A stretch of DNA of 64,000 nucleotides from Actibacterium pelagium (GTDB taxonomy: Bacteria > Pseudomonadota > Alphaproteobacteria > Rhodobacterales > Rhodobacteraceae): positions 126,501 through 190,500 of the forward strand of contig NZ_NSBU01000007.1 in the NCBI RefSeq assembly GCF_002285415.1, written 5' to 3'. The notes under the pieces were generated by a model. That model saw only the letters and a list, made by a program, of their open reading frames with translations. It did no database searches and was not told where the DNA came from. The translations under genes were made by a program, and so were the position numbers. Positions 47,017 through 55,183 of this stretch are shown here, piece by piece; within the stretch, counting starts at the first letter, position 1; each line of letters starts with the position of its first letter.

Positions 47017-47580
47017 TTAACCGCGCAACTTGTGGTGCAGGATGATCGGGACAACAAGGTCCTCTTCATCCGCCAAGTGCCGGGCCAGAAACCGTTCAAT
47101 CTCGGTCGCGGTTTCGTGCAGCGTCCCGGCTTCGTCGCGGGCCTGTGCCTCGTCCAGATGGATCAACTGGATCACGCGGTTGGACTGTCGCGTGAAACGA
47201 TCCAGCACCTCATCCAAGGTGTCGTGATCGGTTTCCAGCAGGTCCAGCCCGTCCACAAATCGCGCATCCGCGCCTGCCAATTCCGGAAAGAACTTGCGGT
47301 CTTCCCAGGTGTGGTGCCCATGTAGGTTGCGTACCAGAAGGTTGCCGAACTCCGACAGCCGCACGGCATAGTCCTCGGGCGCGCGGCCCTTGGTCAGGTA
47401 CAGCTCTGTCTCTCCGGTTGCGATCTCGCCAAGTTGGCGAAACATGTGGTGGGCGCCCATCCAGTTGCGGATAGAGCGGGCGAAGTTCGGGTGATCCGGC
47501 CAGGCATCGCGCGGATAATCCCGAAGCAGAACCTGCATCTCGGGCGGCAGGCCCTGTCTGACATCAATTGTGTGGGTCAT
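47017..47580 (-). CDS. Hemerythrin-domain protein
   Basis: A 187-residue four-helix hemerythrin-like protein. Candidate di-iron ligands occur in order: the histidine of MGAHHMF, GHHTWEDRKFFPE (HxxxE), ETDHDTLDE, and FLARHLADEED (HxxxE). Such proteins bind O2, sense NO or repair Fe-S centres. The ATG at 47580 is preferred to an in-frame TTG at 47589. It lies between the DMT transporter and selU on the same strand. Confidence 0.85.
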   Translation of the reverse strand: MTHTIDVRQGLPPEMQVLLRDYPRDAWPDHPNFARSIRNWMGAHHMFRQLGEIATGETELYLTKGRAPEDYAVRLSEFGNLLVRNLHGHHTWEDRKFFPELAGADARFVDGLDLLETDHDTLDEVLDRFTRQSNRVIQLIHLDEAQARDEAGTLHETATEIERFLARHLADEEDLVVPIILHHKLRG

Positions 47581-47652
47581 GCCCGGCAAATAAGGATGCG
47601 TTATAGTGTAACAAGTACGCCTGCGCGCACCATTGCCCTGCGCCGCCGCAGA

Positions 47653-48705
47653 TCAGCCCATCTTGGCGACCAGATCCGCAATCTGCCCCGCCGTATCGCG
47701 CAGGGTCGCGTCAGATAGGTCGGACAGGTCCAAACGGGTCTCGGGCGCCGGGTTTCGCCGGCTGGTCCGCGCATAGCGGGGGTCATAGTGGTGCAGCATT
47801 AACTCTTGCGACAGTTCTTGCCACTCAGTCTTTTGCGCCAGCTCCACCCAACCCGCGATCCGGTCTTTGGGGTGCAGGTCTGAGAGGCTCTGGATCAGCG
47901 CAACAACACCGTCGGTATTGGGCAATGTGTCGGTATAGGTGCGGGTCAGATAGGTCGCGCGAGCCTCGACCGGCGCGGCAACCTCGATCCGAGGGGCCTT
48001 CATCATGGCGTGCCAAATCGCGGGGGGCAGGCGGATGTCGCCCACCTTGTTGGATTCCGCTTCGACCACCACGGGACGAACGGGGTCCATCGCCGCCATC
48101 TGCGCCGCAAGCGCGCTTTCAAATCCTTTCTGCGCGGGCTGACCCTCTGGCATCGCGCCAAAGATCGACCCGCGATGGTTCGCCAGCCCCTCAAGGTCCA
48201 GCACCTGCGTGCCTTGGCGTTTCAACTCGGCCAAGATCGCGGTCTTCGCGGTGCCGGTATCACCCGCCAGAACCACAACCGGAAAAGGGCAGGGCGCGTC
48301 ATACATTGCCTGCTGCACCAAGCGCCGATAGGCGCGGTACCCGTCCTCGACCACCTCGGCCTGCCAGCCGATCTGCCGCAGGATTACCGCGAACGACCCC
48401 GACCGCTGACCACCCCGCCAGCAATAGACCAGCGGGCGATAGCCCTTGGGCTTGTCGGCCAGCAGCGTCTCTAGGTGCCGCGCCGCGTTCCGCGCCACGA
48501 CCGCCGCGCCTTTCTTGCGCGCCGTGAAGGGGCTGTCCTGCACGTAAATCGTGCCAATCTCGGCCCGTTCTTCATTGCTCATCACTGGCATCGACACTGC
48601 GCCGGGCAGGTGATCCTCGGCAAATTCCGCCGGGGAACGGACGTCGATGATCTCATCAAACGGAAGGTCGGGCAGGTCTGCAAGCGGGGGTAATGGGAAG
48701 CTCAT
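47653..48705 (-). CDS. selU: tRNA 2-selenouridine synthase
   Basis: Converts 2-thiouridine at the tRNA wobble position to 2-selenouridine, via a geranylated intermediate, using selenophosphate. It has 350 residues: a rhodanese domain with catalytic C95 in YCWRGGQRSGS and a C-terminal P-loop domain whose Walker A reads GDTGTAKT (148-155), with A where GxxxxGK has G. ATG codons at 48711 and 48705 are both possible. No selD or selA is in the window, so selenophosphate supply must come from elsewhere. Confidence 0.9.
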   Translation of the reverse strand: MSFPLPPLADLPDLPFDEIIDVRSPAEFAEDHLPGAVSMPVMSNEERAEIGTIYVQDSPFTARKKGAAVVARNAARHLETLLADKPKGYRPLVYCWRGGQRSGSFAVILRQIGWQAEVVEDGYRAYRRLVQQAMYDAPCPFPVVVLAGDTGTAKTAILAELKRQGTQVLDLEGLANHRGSIFGAMPEGQPAQKGFESALAAQMAAMDPVRPVVVEAESNKVGDIRLPPAIWHAMMKAPRIEVAAPVEARATYLTRTYTDTLPNTDGVVALIQSLSDLHPKDRIAGWVELAQKTEWQELSQELMLHHYDPRYARTSRRNPAPETRLDLSDLSDATLRDTAGQIADLVAKMG

Positions 48706-48984
48706 ACCCATCTTGATAGAGGCTTTCCGGGCGCGCGAAAAGCACGCAAATTCAACAGATTCGGACTGCTTTGCCGCCCTGCAGCGACAGGAAGGATTTT
48801 CTGCCGTTTCGGTTTGTCCCACCTGTTTGGACGGTTGTTTTTCCCTAAACTGCCGGTTTGGGGAAAATTTCTCCTAATCCCGCGGGGAGGGGTGGATCGT
48901 TCTTATCTATCACCCCCTCCTGCCCAAAACCGGGAAAATATCCTATCTCTAGCGGGTAACCCGGAACCCCAGAAAGGTGATCCC

Positions 48985-49287
48985 ATGCCCCGCAAATTTA
49001 CTCCGAAGGTCGTGACTGCAAATGCCCTGATCGAGGGTGATGTCATCTGGCTGACCGCCAATGACCAGTGGACGCGCTGCATGGACGACGCCGAGTTGAT
49101 CGAAGACGAAGCCCACGCACAACTGCGCCTGCTGGTCGCTGAAGGTCAGCTGGACAAGGTCGTTGGCCCCTATCTGGCGGACGCCGTGTCAGGCGACGCA
49201 GGTCCGGCCCCCACCCACTTCCGGGAAGAGTTCCGCACCCGCGGTCCGTCCAACTATTTCCACGGCAAACAGGCAGAGGCAGTCTGA
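48985..49287 (+). CDS. DUF2849 protein of the sulfite reductase operon
   Basis: A 100-residue protein of the DUF2849 type that heads the assimilatory sulfite-reduction operon in Rhodobacteraceae. It starts KFTPKVVTANALIEGDVIWL and ends with a short tail. The function is unknown; a role in siroheme or sulfite-reductase maturation is only a guess from context. The ATG at 48985 follows AGAAAGG; a longer reading from 48814 is not coherent. Its TGA overlaps the next ATG. Confidence 0.85.
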   Translation: MPRKFTPKVVTANALIEGDVIWLTANDQWTRCMDDAELIEDEAHAQLRLLVAEGQLDKVVGPYLADAVSGDAGPAPTHFREEFRTRGPSNYFHGKQAEAV

Positions 49288-50957
49288 TGTACAAGTACAA
49301 TGATTTCGACGAAGCCTTCATCCGCGAACGCACCCGCCAATTCCGCGCGCAGGTCGAACGTCGCATCAGCGGCGCCCTGACCGAGGACGAATTCCGCCCG
49401 CTGCGCCTGATGAACGGGCTTTACCTGCAGCTGCACGCCTACATGCTGCGCGTCGCCATTCCCTATGGCACGCTGGACAGCACCAAGATGAACCAGTTGG
49501 CCTTCATCGCGGACAAGTTCGACAAGGGCTATGGCCACTTCACGACCCGTCAGAACATCCAGTACAACTGGCCGAAACTGACCGATGTGCCGGATATGCT
49601 GGACGCGTTGGCCGATGTGGAAATGCACGCCAACCAGACCTCGGGCAACACGATCCGCAACGTGACCTCGGACCATTTCGCCGGGGCCACCCCGGATGAA
49701 ATCGAAGACCCGCGCCCGGTGGCCGAACTGCTGCGCCAGTGGTCGACCGACCACCCCGAATTCCAGTTCCTTGGCCGCAAGTTCAAGATCGCCGTCGGCG
49801 CATCAGAGCACGACCGCGCGGTTCTGAAATCGCACGACGTGGCGGTTCAGATCGTTAAGAACGACGCGGGCGAGGTCGGATACAAGATCTTCGTTGGTGG
49901 CGGCCTTGGCCGGACCCCGATCGTGGGTCAGGTTCTGTATGACTTCATCCCGCGCCAAGACCTGCTGCCGCGTGTTGAATCGATCCTCAGCGTCTACAAC
50001 CTGCTGGGTCGCCGCGACAACAAATACAAAGCCCGGATCAAGATCACCGTTCTGGAAAACGGTCTGGATGAATTCCGCGAGCTGGCCGAGAAGGAATATG
50101 CCCGCATCCGCCCGACGTTCCATGGCGCGGATCTGGAATTGCTAGAGGACATCCGCCAGTACTTCCAGCAGCCCGACTATCTGGACGCCTCGACCAACGC
50201 GTTTGATGTCGCCTATGACGCCGACCCTGTGTTCCGGTCCTGGGCCGACACCAATCTGGCGCCGCACAAGAACCCCGATTACGCCATCGCCACGATCTCG
50301 ATCAAGGCGCACGGCCAGACGCCGGGTGACGCGACCTCTGACCAGATGCGCGTGATGGCCGATATCGCGAAAGAGTTCGGCCATGACGAACTTCGCATCA
50401 GCCACGAGCAGAACGTCATTCTTCCGCATGTTCACAAGTCGCATCTGCCCGCCGTCTTTGCCCGCCTGCAGCAGGCTGGTCTGGCCACGGCAAACGTTGG
50501 CCTGATCTCGGACATCATCGCTTGCCCGGGCATGGACTATTGCGCGCTGGCCACGGCCCGCTCAATCCCTGTTGCCCAACAGATCGCGACCCGTTTCGAC
50601 GAGCTGAAGCTCGAGCATGAAATCGGTCAGCTGAAGATCAAGATCTCGGGCTGCATCAACGCCTGTGGCCACCACCACGTGGGTCACATCGGTATCCTTG
50701 GCCTCGACCGGGCAGGGGTGGAAAACTACCAGATCACCCTTGGCGGTGACGGGTCGGAAACCACCACCATCGGCGAACGCGCAGGCCCCGGCTTTGCCTA
50801 TGACGAGATCGTCCCGGCAATCGAACGTCTGATCTATGCCTACCTTGATCTGCGTGAGGACGAGGAAGAGACCTTCCTGCAGGCCTACCGCCGTGTTGGA
50901 TTGAGCCCGTTCAAAGCGGCGCTCTACCCGGAGGCTAAAGAGAAACATGCCGCTTGA
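49287..50957 (+). CDS. cysI: Nitrite/sulfite reductase (siroheme, [4Fe-4S]), probably sulfite reductase
   Basis: A 556-residue ferredoxin-type siroheme reductase. The C-terminal half carries the cluster cysteines as C-x5-C (CPGMDYC) and C-x3-C (CINAC, in ISGCINACGHHHVGH), the pattern shared by assimilatory sulfite and nitrite reductases. The operon with cysH points to sulfite reduction to sulfide, with electrons from the Fpr encoded downstream via ferredoxin. It overlaps DUF2849 by one base and cysH by 11 bp. Confidence 0.92.
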   Translation: MYKYNDFDEAFIRERTRQFRAQVERRISGALTEDEFRPLRLMNGLYLQLHAYMLRVAIPYGTLDSTKMNQLAFIADKFDKGYGHFTTRQNIQYNWPKLTDVPDMLDALADVEMHANQTSGNTIRNVTSDHFAGATPDEIEDPRPVAELLRQWSTDHPEFQFLGRKFKIAVGASEHDRAVLKSHDVAVQIVKNDAGEVGYKIFVGGGLGRTPIVGQVLYDFIPRQDLLPRVESILSVYNLLGRRDNKYKARIKITVLENGLDEFRELAEKEYARIRPTFHGADLELLEDIRQYFQQPDYLDASTNAFDVAYDADPVFRSWADTNLAPHKNPDYAIATISIKAHGQTPGDATSDQMRVMADIAKEFGHDELRISHEQNVILPHVHKSHLPAVFARLQQAGLATANVGLISDIIACPGMDYCALATARSIPVAQQIATRFDELKLEHEIGQLKIKISGCINACGHHHVGHIGILGLDRAGVENYQITLGGDGSETTTIGERAGPGFAYDEIVPAIERLIYAYLDLREDEEETFLQAYRRVGLSPFKAALYPEAKEKHAA

Positions 50958-51702
50958 GGCCCCTCTTGAACCCGTCGCAGAGCGGGTCGCGCACCTGAAC
51001 CAACGATACAAGCACCACGCCGCGAAGGACGTGCTTAGCCGCGCGCTGACCGATCCGCAGGTCGGCCGTATCGCGATGGTGTCGTCTTTCGGGGCAGAAT
51101 CGGTTGTGCTGCTGCACCTGTTGTCGTTGTTCGACAAGACCGCGCCGGTTCTGTTCATCGACACCCAGATGCTCTTTCAGGAAACCTTGGATTATCAGGT
51201 CTCGGTCTCTGAGAAGCTGGGCCTGACCAACGTAAAGGTCGTTCGCGCCTCTCAGGCAGAAGTGTCTCAGGGCGACCCTGACGGCACCCTGCACAAGGCG
51301 TCGACCGACGCCTGCTGTGATCTGCGCAAGGTCCAGCCGATGGAAAACGCGCTGAAAGACTATGATGCCTGGATCACCGGTCGCAAACGGTTCCAGTCGG
51401 GCACCCGCGCCGCGCTTGATTTCTTTGAAAACGAAGGCGATACCCGCATCAAGGTCAACCCGCTGGCCCATTGGACGCCGGACGACGTTCAGGACTACAT
51501 CATCAACAACCGTCTTCCCCGTCACCCGCTGGTGGCGCAAGGATACCCCTCTATCGGCTGCGCGCCGTGCACCAGCAAGGTCAAACCGGGTGAAGATCCC
51601 CGTGCAGGCCGTTGGCGCAACGAGGAAAAAGAGGAATGCGGAATTCACTTCATCAACGGCAAAATGGTCCGCGGACCGCTGCCGAAAGGAGACGCGGCAT
51701 GA
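50947..51702 (+). CDS. cysH: Adenylyl-sulfate (APS) reductase, CysH family
   Basis: A 251-residue thioredoxin-dependent reductase with the [4Fe-4S] cysteine set C123-C124 (DACCDLRK) and C205-xx-C208 (GCAPC). That set marks the APS-using type rather than cluster-free PAPS reductases. The catalytic cysteine is C231 in ECGIHF. It makes sulfite for the upstream sulfite reductase. It starts 11 bp inside cysI and its stop overlaps the DUF934 gene (ATGA). Confidence 0.9.
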   Translation: MPLEAPLEPVAERVAHLNQRYKHHAAKDVLSRALTDPQVGRIAMVSSFGAESVVLLHLLSLFDKTAPVLFIDTQMLFQETLDYQVSVSEKLGLTNVKVVRASQAEVSQGDPDGTLHKASTDACCDLRKVQPMENALKDYDAWITGRKRFQSGTRAALDFFENEGDTRIKVNPLAHWTPDDVQDYIINNRLPRHPLVAQGYPSIGCAPCTSKVKPGEDPRAGRWRNEEKEECGIHFINGKMVRGPLPKGDAA

Positions 51703-52124
51703 GCGTGATCGTAACCGATACCGGCTTTGAAGCCGACGACTGGATCCATGATTTCGTGACCTTCGATCATCTGGCAGCCAACCGCGATAGCGCGGTTGTG
51801 TCGGTCGATCTGGCCTCGGACACCAACCCCGCCGAGCTGCCCCAGCTGGTCGATGGCGTGGACATGGTCCGCATCGACTTCCCGTCCTTCGCCGATGGCC
51901 GGGGCTTCACACTGGCCCGCCGCCTGCGCCTGCTTGGTTTTCAGGGCCGCCTGCGCGCCAAGGGCCACGTGATTTCAGAGCAATACACAATGGCCCGCCG
52001 CTCTGGTTTCGACGAGGTCGAAATCTCGGACGACTTGGCCCAACGCCAACCGTGGGAGCTGTGGCAAACTCGCGCGAATTGGCAGGAAAACGACTATCAG
52101 GCTCGCGTTCGCGGAAACGCCTGA
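51699..52124 (+). CDS. DUF934 protein of the sulfate assimilation operon
   Basis: A 141-residue protein of the DUF934 type, recognisable from FPSFADGRGFTLARRLR and ELRAKG-like LRAKGHVISEQY. Such proteins travel with cysH and sulfite reductase but have no proven function. The ATGA overlap with cysH indicates translational coupling; a frame starting at 51612 inside cysH is not credible. Confidence 0.85.
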   Translation: MSVIVTDTGFEADDWIHDFVTFDHLAANRDSAVVSVDLASDTNPAELPQLVDGVDMVRIDFPSFADGRGFTLARRLRLLGFQGRLRAKGHVISEQYTMARRSGFDEVEISDDLAQRQPWELWQTRANWQENDYQARVRGNA

Positions 52125-52137
52125 TAAAAGAAGGTTC

Positions 52138-52986
52138 ATGACGATGAAAGATTCCAACGCAGCCAAGCCCACTGCGGCGCAACCTGTCCTGCCTGACGCT
52201 CAGACCGTCACGGCCGTGAAACACTGGACCGACAGCCTGTTCTCGTTCCGTGTGACGCGCCCGCAGACCCTGCGCTTCCGCTCGGGTGAATTCGTGATGA
52301 TCGGCCTGATGGGCGATCCCGATCCGAAAACCGGCCGCCAGAAACCGCTTCTGCGCGCCTATTCCATCGCCTCGCCGTCATGGGACGACGAGCTCGAGTT
52401 CTACTCGATCAAGGTGCAGGACGGTCCGCTGACCTCGAAACTGCAGCACATCCAGCCCGGCGAACAGATCATCCTGCGGCCCAAGCCCGTTGGCACGCTG
52501 GTCCTTGACGCGCTGCTGCCCGGCAAGCGCCTGTGGATGCTGGCCACCGGCACCGGCATCGCGCCCTTCGCCTCGCTGATGCGCGACCCCGAGACCTATG
52601 AAAGCTATGATGAGATCATCATGATGCACACCTGCCGTGACGCGGCAGAGCTGGACTATGGCCGCGAGCTGATCGAAGGCCTGCGCGAAGACGAGCTGAT
52701 GAAGGAATTGCTGGGCGAGGGCGCGCTGGACAAGCTGCGCTATTACCCCACCACCACGCGGGAAGAAACCGCGAACATGGGCCGCATCACCGACAACCTG
52801 TCCTCAGGCAAAGTGTTCGAAGACCTCGGCCTGCCCAAGATGGACCCAGAGCACGACCGCGCCATGGTCTGCGGCTCGCTGGCGTTCAACAAGGACATCA
52901 TGGCGATCCTCGACGGTTTTGGCCTCAAAGAGGGCGCCAACTCGGACCCAGCCCAATACGTGGTCGAAAAAGCCTTCGTCGGCTAA
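52138..52986 (+). CDS. fpr: Ferredoxin--NADP(+) reductase
   Basis: A 282-residue flavoprotein passing electrons from NADPH to ferredoxin for the sulfite reductase. The FAD-binding RAYSIAS motif, GTGIAPFASLMRD pyrophosphate site and CGSLAFNKDIM NADP site are all seen, with a C-terminal YVVEKAFVG typical of bacterial FPR. Starts at 52138 or 52144. It closes the operon and is followed by a strong terminator. Confidence 0.93.
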   Translation: MTMKDSNAAKPTAAQPVLPDAQTVTAVKHWTDSLFSFRVTRPQTLRFRSGEFVMIGLMGDPDPKTGRQKPLLRAYSIASPSWDDELEFYSIKVQDGPLTSKLQHIQPGEQIILRPKPVGTLVLDALLPGKRLWMLATGTGIAPFASLMRDPETYESYDEIIMMHTCRDAAELDYGRELIEGLREDELMKELLGEGALDKLRYYPTTTREETANMGRITDNLSSGKVFEDLGLPKMDPEHDRAMVCGSLAFNKDIMAILDGFGLKEGANSDPAQYVVEKAFVG

Positions 52987-53011
52987 TCGACCAATCTCTG
53001 GGAGGAGACCC

Positions 53012-53040
53012 ACACCCCCGCCCAGGCGGGGGTGTTTTTG
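53012..53040 (+). terminator. Terminator of the sulfite reductase operon
   Basis: ACACCCCCGCC pairs with GGCGGGGGTGT around a 2-4 nt loop, then TTTTTG. It lies 26 bp past the fpr stop. Confidence 0.9.
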
Positions 53041-53065
53041 TTTGCACCCAAAACACGAACCACCC

Positions 53066-53125
53066 GTAGGATGGGTGTTCACACCCATCAATCCACCCAA
53101 TGATGGGTGAAATCACCCATCCTAC
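53066..53125. repeat. REP-like long inverted repeat
   Basis: The left arm (53066-53090) begins GTAGGATGGGTG and ends CACCCATCA; the right arm (53101-53125) begins TGATGGGTG and ends CACCCATCCTAC. The arms are near-perfect reverse complements with a 10-nt spacer, and each arm contains its own smaller GGGTG...CACCC hairpin. This GTAGGATGGGTG motif is typical of REP/BIME-type elements found dispersed in many genomes and mobilised by RAYT transposases. None is present here. Confidence 0.7.
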
Positions 53126-53234
53126 ACCTCCCCACGGAACGGGCGACCAGACCCAGGCGCTTTTGCGACCTTGCGGCCCTCTTTCTTGACACCAAAACCT
53201 CTAGTTGGCGTTGAATCTGCGATAACTTAGGGGT

Positions 53235-53257
53235 TGAAAAGTAGCCTTCGTAAGGCT
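53235..53257 (-). terminator. Possible terminator of the HNH fusion gene
   Basis: AAGGCT (53252-53257) and AGCCTT (53243-53248) form a 6-bp stem with a 3-nt loop; on the minus strand it is followed by ACTTTT. It lies just past the stop at 53263, so the AT-rich HNH unit seems to carry its own 3' end. Confidence 0.5.
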
Positions 53258-53262
53258 TTATC

Positions 53263-54102
53263 CTATGAAATTCCGCTAATAATTCTGCTGATAGTCCGTT
53301 GGGACACCCCGAACTTATTCGCAATTTCGGTTTGGGTGTTTCCACTTTTGTAAAGCTTTGCGATTTGTGACTTTTCCCCGTCAGAGAGCGCGGGCTGTCC
53401 CTTATTCTGAAGGCTGTCCTTGCTGTTTTGCCGACGAGAACCCCATTCGAGATTTTCGACTCGATTGTCTTCTGGATCGTCGTTTAAGTGTCTCGCCACG
53501 TACTCAAAGTTGGGTCTGTTCCCCTTGAATGTCCTCAATACTAGGTCATGTACAAAGGGCTTTTCTCGCCTCTCCGGATTGTCTCGAAGCTCAACTCTCT
53601 GGTACCCGTTATTCTTTTCCGTCCACGGTTTTAAGAAGCCATTCTTCTTTTTCTTGCTGTAGATTCGTCCACCTTTGTCGATTGCATAGTTTTCATATCC
53701 AGGAATTCGAAAGAACCCTTCCGGAGCAAAGTTCGCTTGTTGCGGTGTTTCTAATTCTTTCTCCACCACCGCCCGCGTCGCCTTGATCGTGGCCAGCGCC
53801 GTGGCAACCAGAACCTCTCCGCCTTCGGCCTGTGCGAAGACGTCGGCGCGGGAATGGGCGACGCTGCGCCCGGACCGCAGCACGGTACCGATGGCGCGCA
53901 GTTGAGGCCCCTCGGCGGGGGCAAGGAAGTTGATCTTGAACTCGACGGTCAGCGGCTGGCGGCCGTCCTCCATCATCGTATAGGCGGCAAAGGCGGCGGC
54001 ATCATCGGCCAGCGTGGCAATCGCGCCCCCGTGGAAAAACCCGTGCTGCTGCGTCACCGCGTCAGAGTTCGGCAGGAAGATTTCGACCGTGCCTTCGTCC
54101 AC
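53263..54102 (-). CDS. Fusion: PaaI thioesterase (copy 1, C-terminal part) - NUMOD4 - HNH - HTH
   Basis: An open frame joins the PaaI hotdog domain to a homing-endonuclease-type module. From the GTG at 54102 the first ~112 residues are PaaI (LPNSDAVTQQHGFFHGG onward). After ATRAVVEKE the frame continues with FFRIPGYENYAIDKGG (NUMOD4), VHDLVLRTFKGN and ARHLNDDPEDNRVENLEWG (HNH_3, catalytic H and N residues present), then EKSQIAKLYKSGNTQTEIAN with GVSQRTISRI (helix-turn-helix). No Met or good ribosome-binding site precedes the HNH part, so it is either fused to PaaI or silent. The HNH part is AT-richer than its surroundings. Confidence 0.7.
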   Translation of the reverse strand: MDEGTVEIFLPNSDAVTQQHGFFHGGAIATLADDAAAFAAYTMMEDGRQPLTVEFKINFLAPAEGPQLRAIGTVLRSGRSVAHSRADVFAQAEGGEVLVATALATIKATRAVVEKELETPQQANFAPEGFFRIPGYENYAIDKGGRIYSKKKKNGFLKPWTEKNNGYQRVELRDNPERREKPFVHDLVLRTFKGNRPNFEYVARHLNDDPEDNRVENLEWGSRRQNSKDSLQNKGQPALSDGEKSQIAKLYKSGNTQTEIANKFGVSQRTISRIISGIS

Positions 54103-54185
54103 GTTCCCAATTTCTTGCCCAAGGCACGGATCATTCCCTGACCCGCAAAACTCTTGGCGACGGCTGCCTGAATGGTGGTGTCCAC
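53764..54185 (-). pseudogene. PaaI-family thioesterase, copy 1: frameshifted and fused at its 3' end
   Basis: The normal start is the GTG at 54185, with GGGAGAG upstream, encoding a PaaI-like opening (DTTIQAAVAKSFAGQGMIRA). After about codon 23 the frame is lost at a G run (CCC at 54118-54120 on the + strand): one missing G moves the rest of the gene into another frame, and the first frame ends 20 codons later. The remainder (GNVDEGTVEIFLPNSD onward) is good hotdog thioesterase sequence with the catalytic HGGAIATLADDA segment. Its natural stop is replaced by the HNH module. A sequencing error in the G run is the main alternative. Confidence 0.7.
53767..54105. repeat. Direct repeat, left copy (PaaI sequence)
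   Basis: These 339 bp align without gaps to 63662-64000. By eye I count 17 mismatches, all within 53767-53946, next to the HNH junction; 53947-54105 (159 bp) is identical. The repeat may extend past 64000. Confidence 0.9.
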
Positions 54186-54259
54186 GGTGCTCTCCCTTCA
54201 CGTTTCGGCAAGTGTTGCCCGCTGGCGTTGGGATTTGCAATCGGCGCTGCTAGCGCTGT

Positions 54260-54874
54260 TTAGTCTTTTGCACCGAATGTCTTCAGCTTCTCATCCAATC
54301 CACCCTTGGTGTTGCGGTGCGGATAGGGCACGTCCGGCACGGGGACCCCAAGGTGCTTGCACAGGGGCGCCCAGCCATCACCGAGCTTGTGCACCAGTAG
54401 TCTCTCGGGCGGGATGGTTGCCTGCACAGCCGCATAATAATCCTTCAACACCCCAATCGCGTTTTCCTTGGTATGGGCAAGACCCCGCATAACCTTGGGC
54501 ACAATCAGCGTGTTCAACAAAGAGTCCGGGTCATGGGGCAACTTGTCCGCCGCTGCCCGTAGCGCCTCGTAGCTCGGCCACCAGCTTTCAGGGTCGCGCC
54601 AGTTCATGATAACGGGGGCGTCCGGGTAGGCCTTTGACAGTTCCTGCCAGTAGTGCGCCGAGGGCAAATCGGTGCAAGAGGCATAGCCCTCGAACAACTC
54701 TTCCCAACTATGATCGGCCCCCTTCACGAAGGCGCGCCAGCGATCCATCTGAACAGGATTGCTCATAACCTCGAACATGTGGTGGCAGGGGCCAAAGCCC
54801 AGAATCTCCAGCGCTTCACGCATGGAATCTGTGCCTGTGCGGGCGAAGCCAGCGCCGATGACTTTCAGGGGCAT
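54260..54874 (-). CDS. Sulfotransferase-family protein
   Basis: A 204-residue P-loop protein with a GAGFARTGTDSM 5'-phosphosulfate-binding start and INMWRD-type NWRDPESWW further on, the pattern of bacterial PAPS sulfotransferases. Acceptor unknown. The ATG at 54874 follows GGAGA; a start at 54910 lacks one. It lies 74 bp upstream of the PaaI copy 1 start, on the same strand, so the two may be an old neighbour pair. It is functionally linked in principle to sulfate activation. Confidence 0.8.
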   Translation of the reverse strand: MPLKVIGAGFARTGTDSMREALEILGFGPCHHMFEVMSNPVQMDRWRAFVKGADHSWEELFEGYASCTDLPSAHYWQELSKAYPDAPVIMNWRDPESWWPSYEALRAAADKLPHDPDSLLNTLIVPKVMRGLAHTKENAIGVLKDYYAAVQATIPPERLLVHKLGDGWAPLCKHLGVPVPDVPYPHRNTKGGLDEKLKTFGAKD

Positions 54875-55183
54875 TTCGCGTCTCTCCGGATGGGTTCCGC
54901 AAGTATGCACAGGCCCCGCCGAAGCCCAACGGATTTCTTTCTGACGGGTCGCATTTCGTCAGAGAAACCGCGACAGACCCTTAAACTTCGCGATTCCCGG
55001 CACGTAAAGACTTCCATGAAGTCTTTAAACTTTGACGATTACGTTAACTTTCCCCAAAGGTCGTATTCGCTGGCCTCGTCCACCTTGGTCGCCAGTTCAA
55101 TTTGAATTCCAATCCAACAGCGAGGCACAGTTCTCGCAGTGCAATCTAGGGTAAGAAGTCGTCCGCCGATCCAAAAGTGCCTG
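54875..55183. other. Non-coding gap with a 9-bp inverted repeat
   Basis: About 309 bp between the sulfotransferase and GntR genes, more AT-rich than its surroundings and with no credible gene. It contains TAAAGACTT (55005-55013), CCATG, AAGTCTTTA (55019-55027), a perfect inverted repeat, flanked by two similar TTAAACTT...CGATT segments (54981-54995 and 55025-55039). The sulfotransferase promoter probably lies here. Confidence 0.5.

Noticed and set aside
53066-53125. Possible CRISPR repeat unit
   Set aside because: The arms form one inverted repeat with no further regularly spaced copies, and no cas gene is present.
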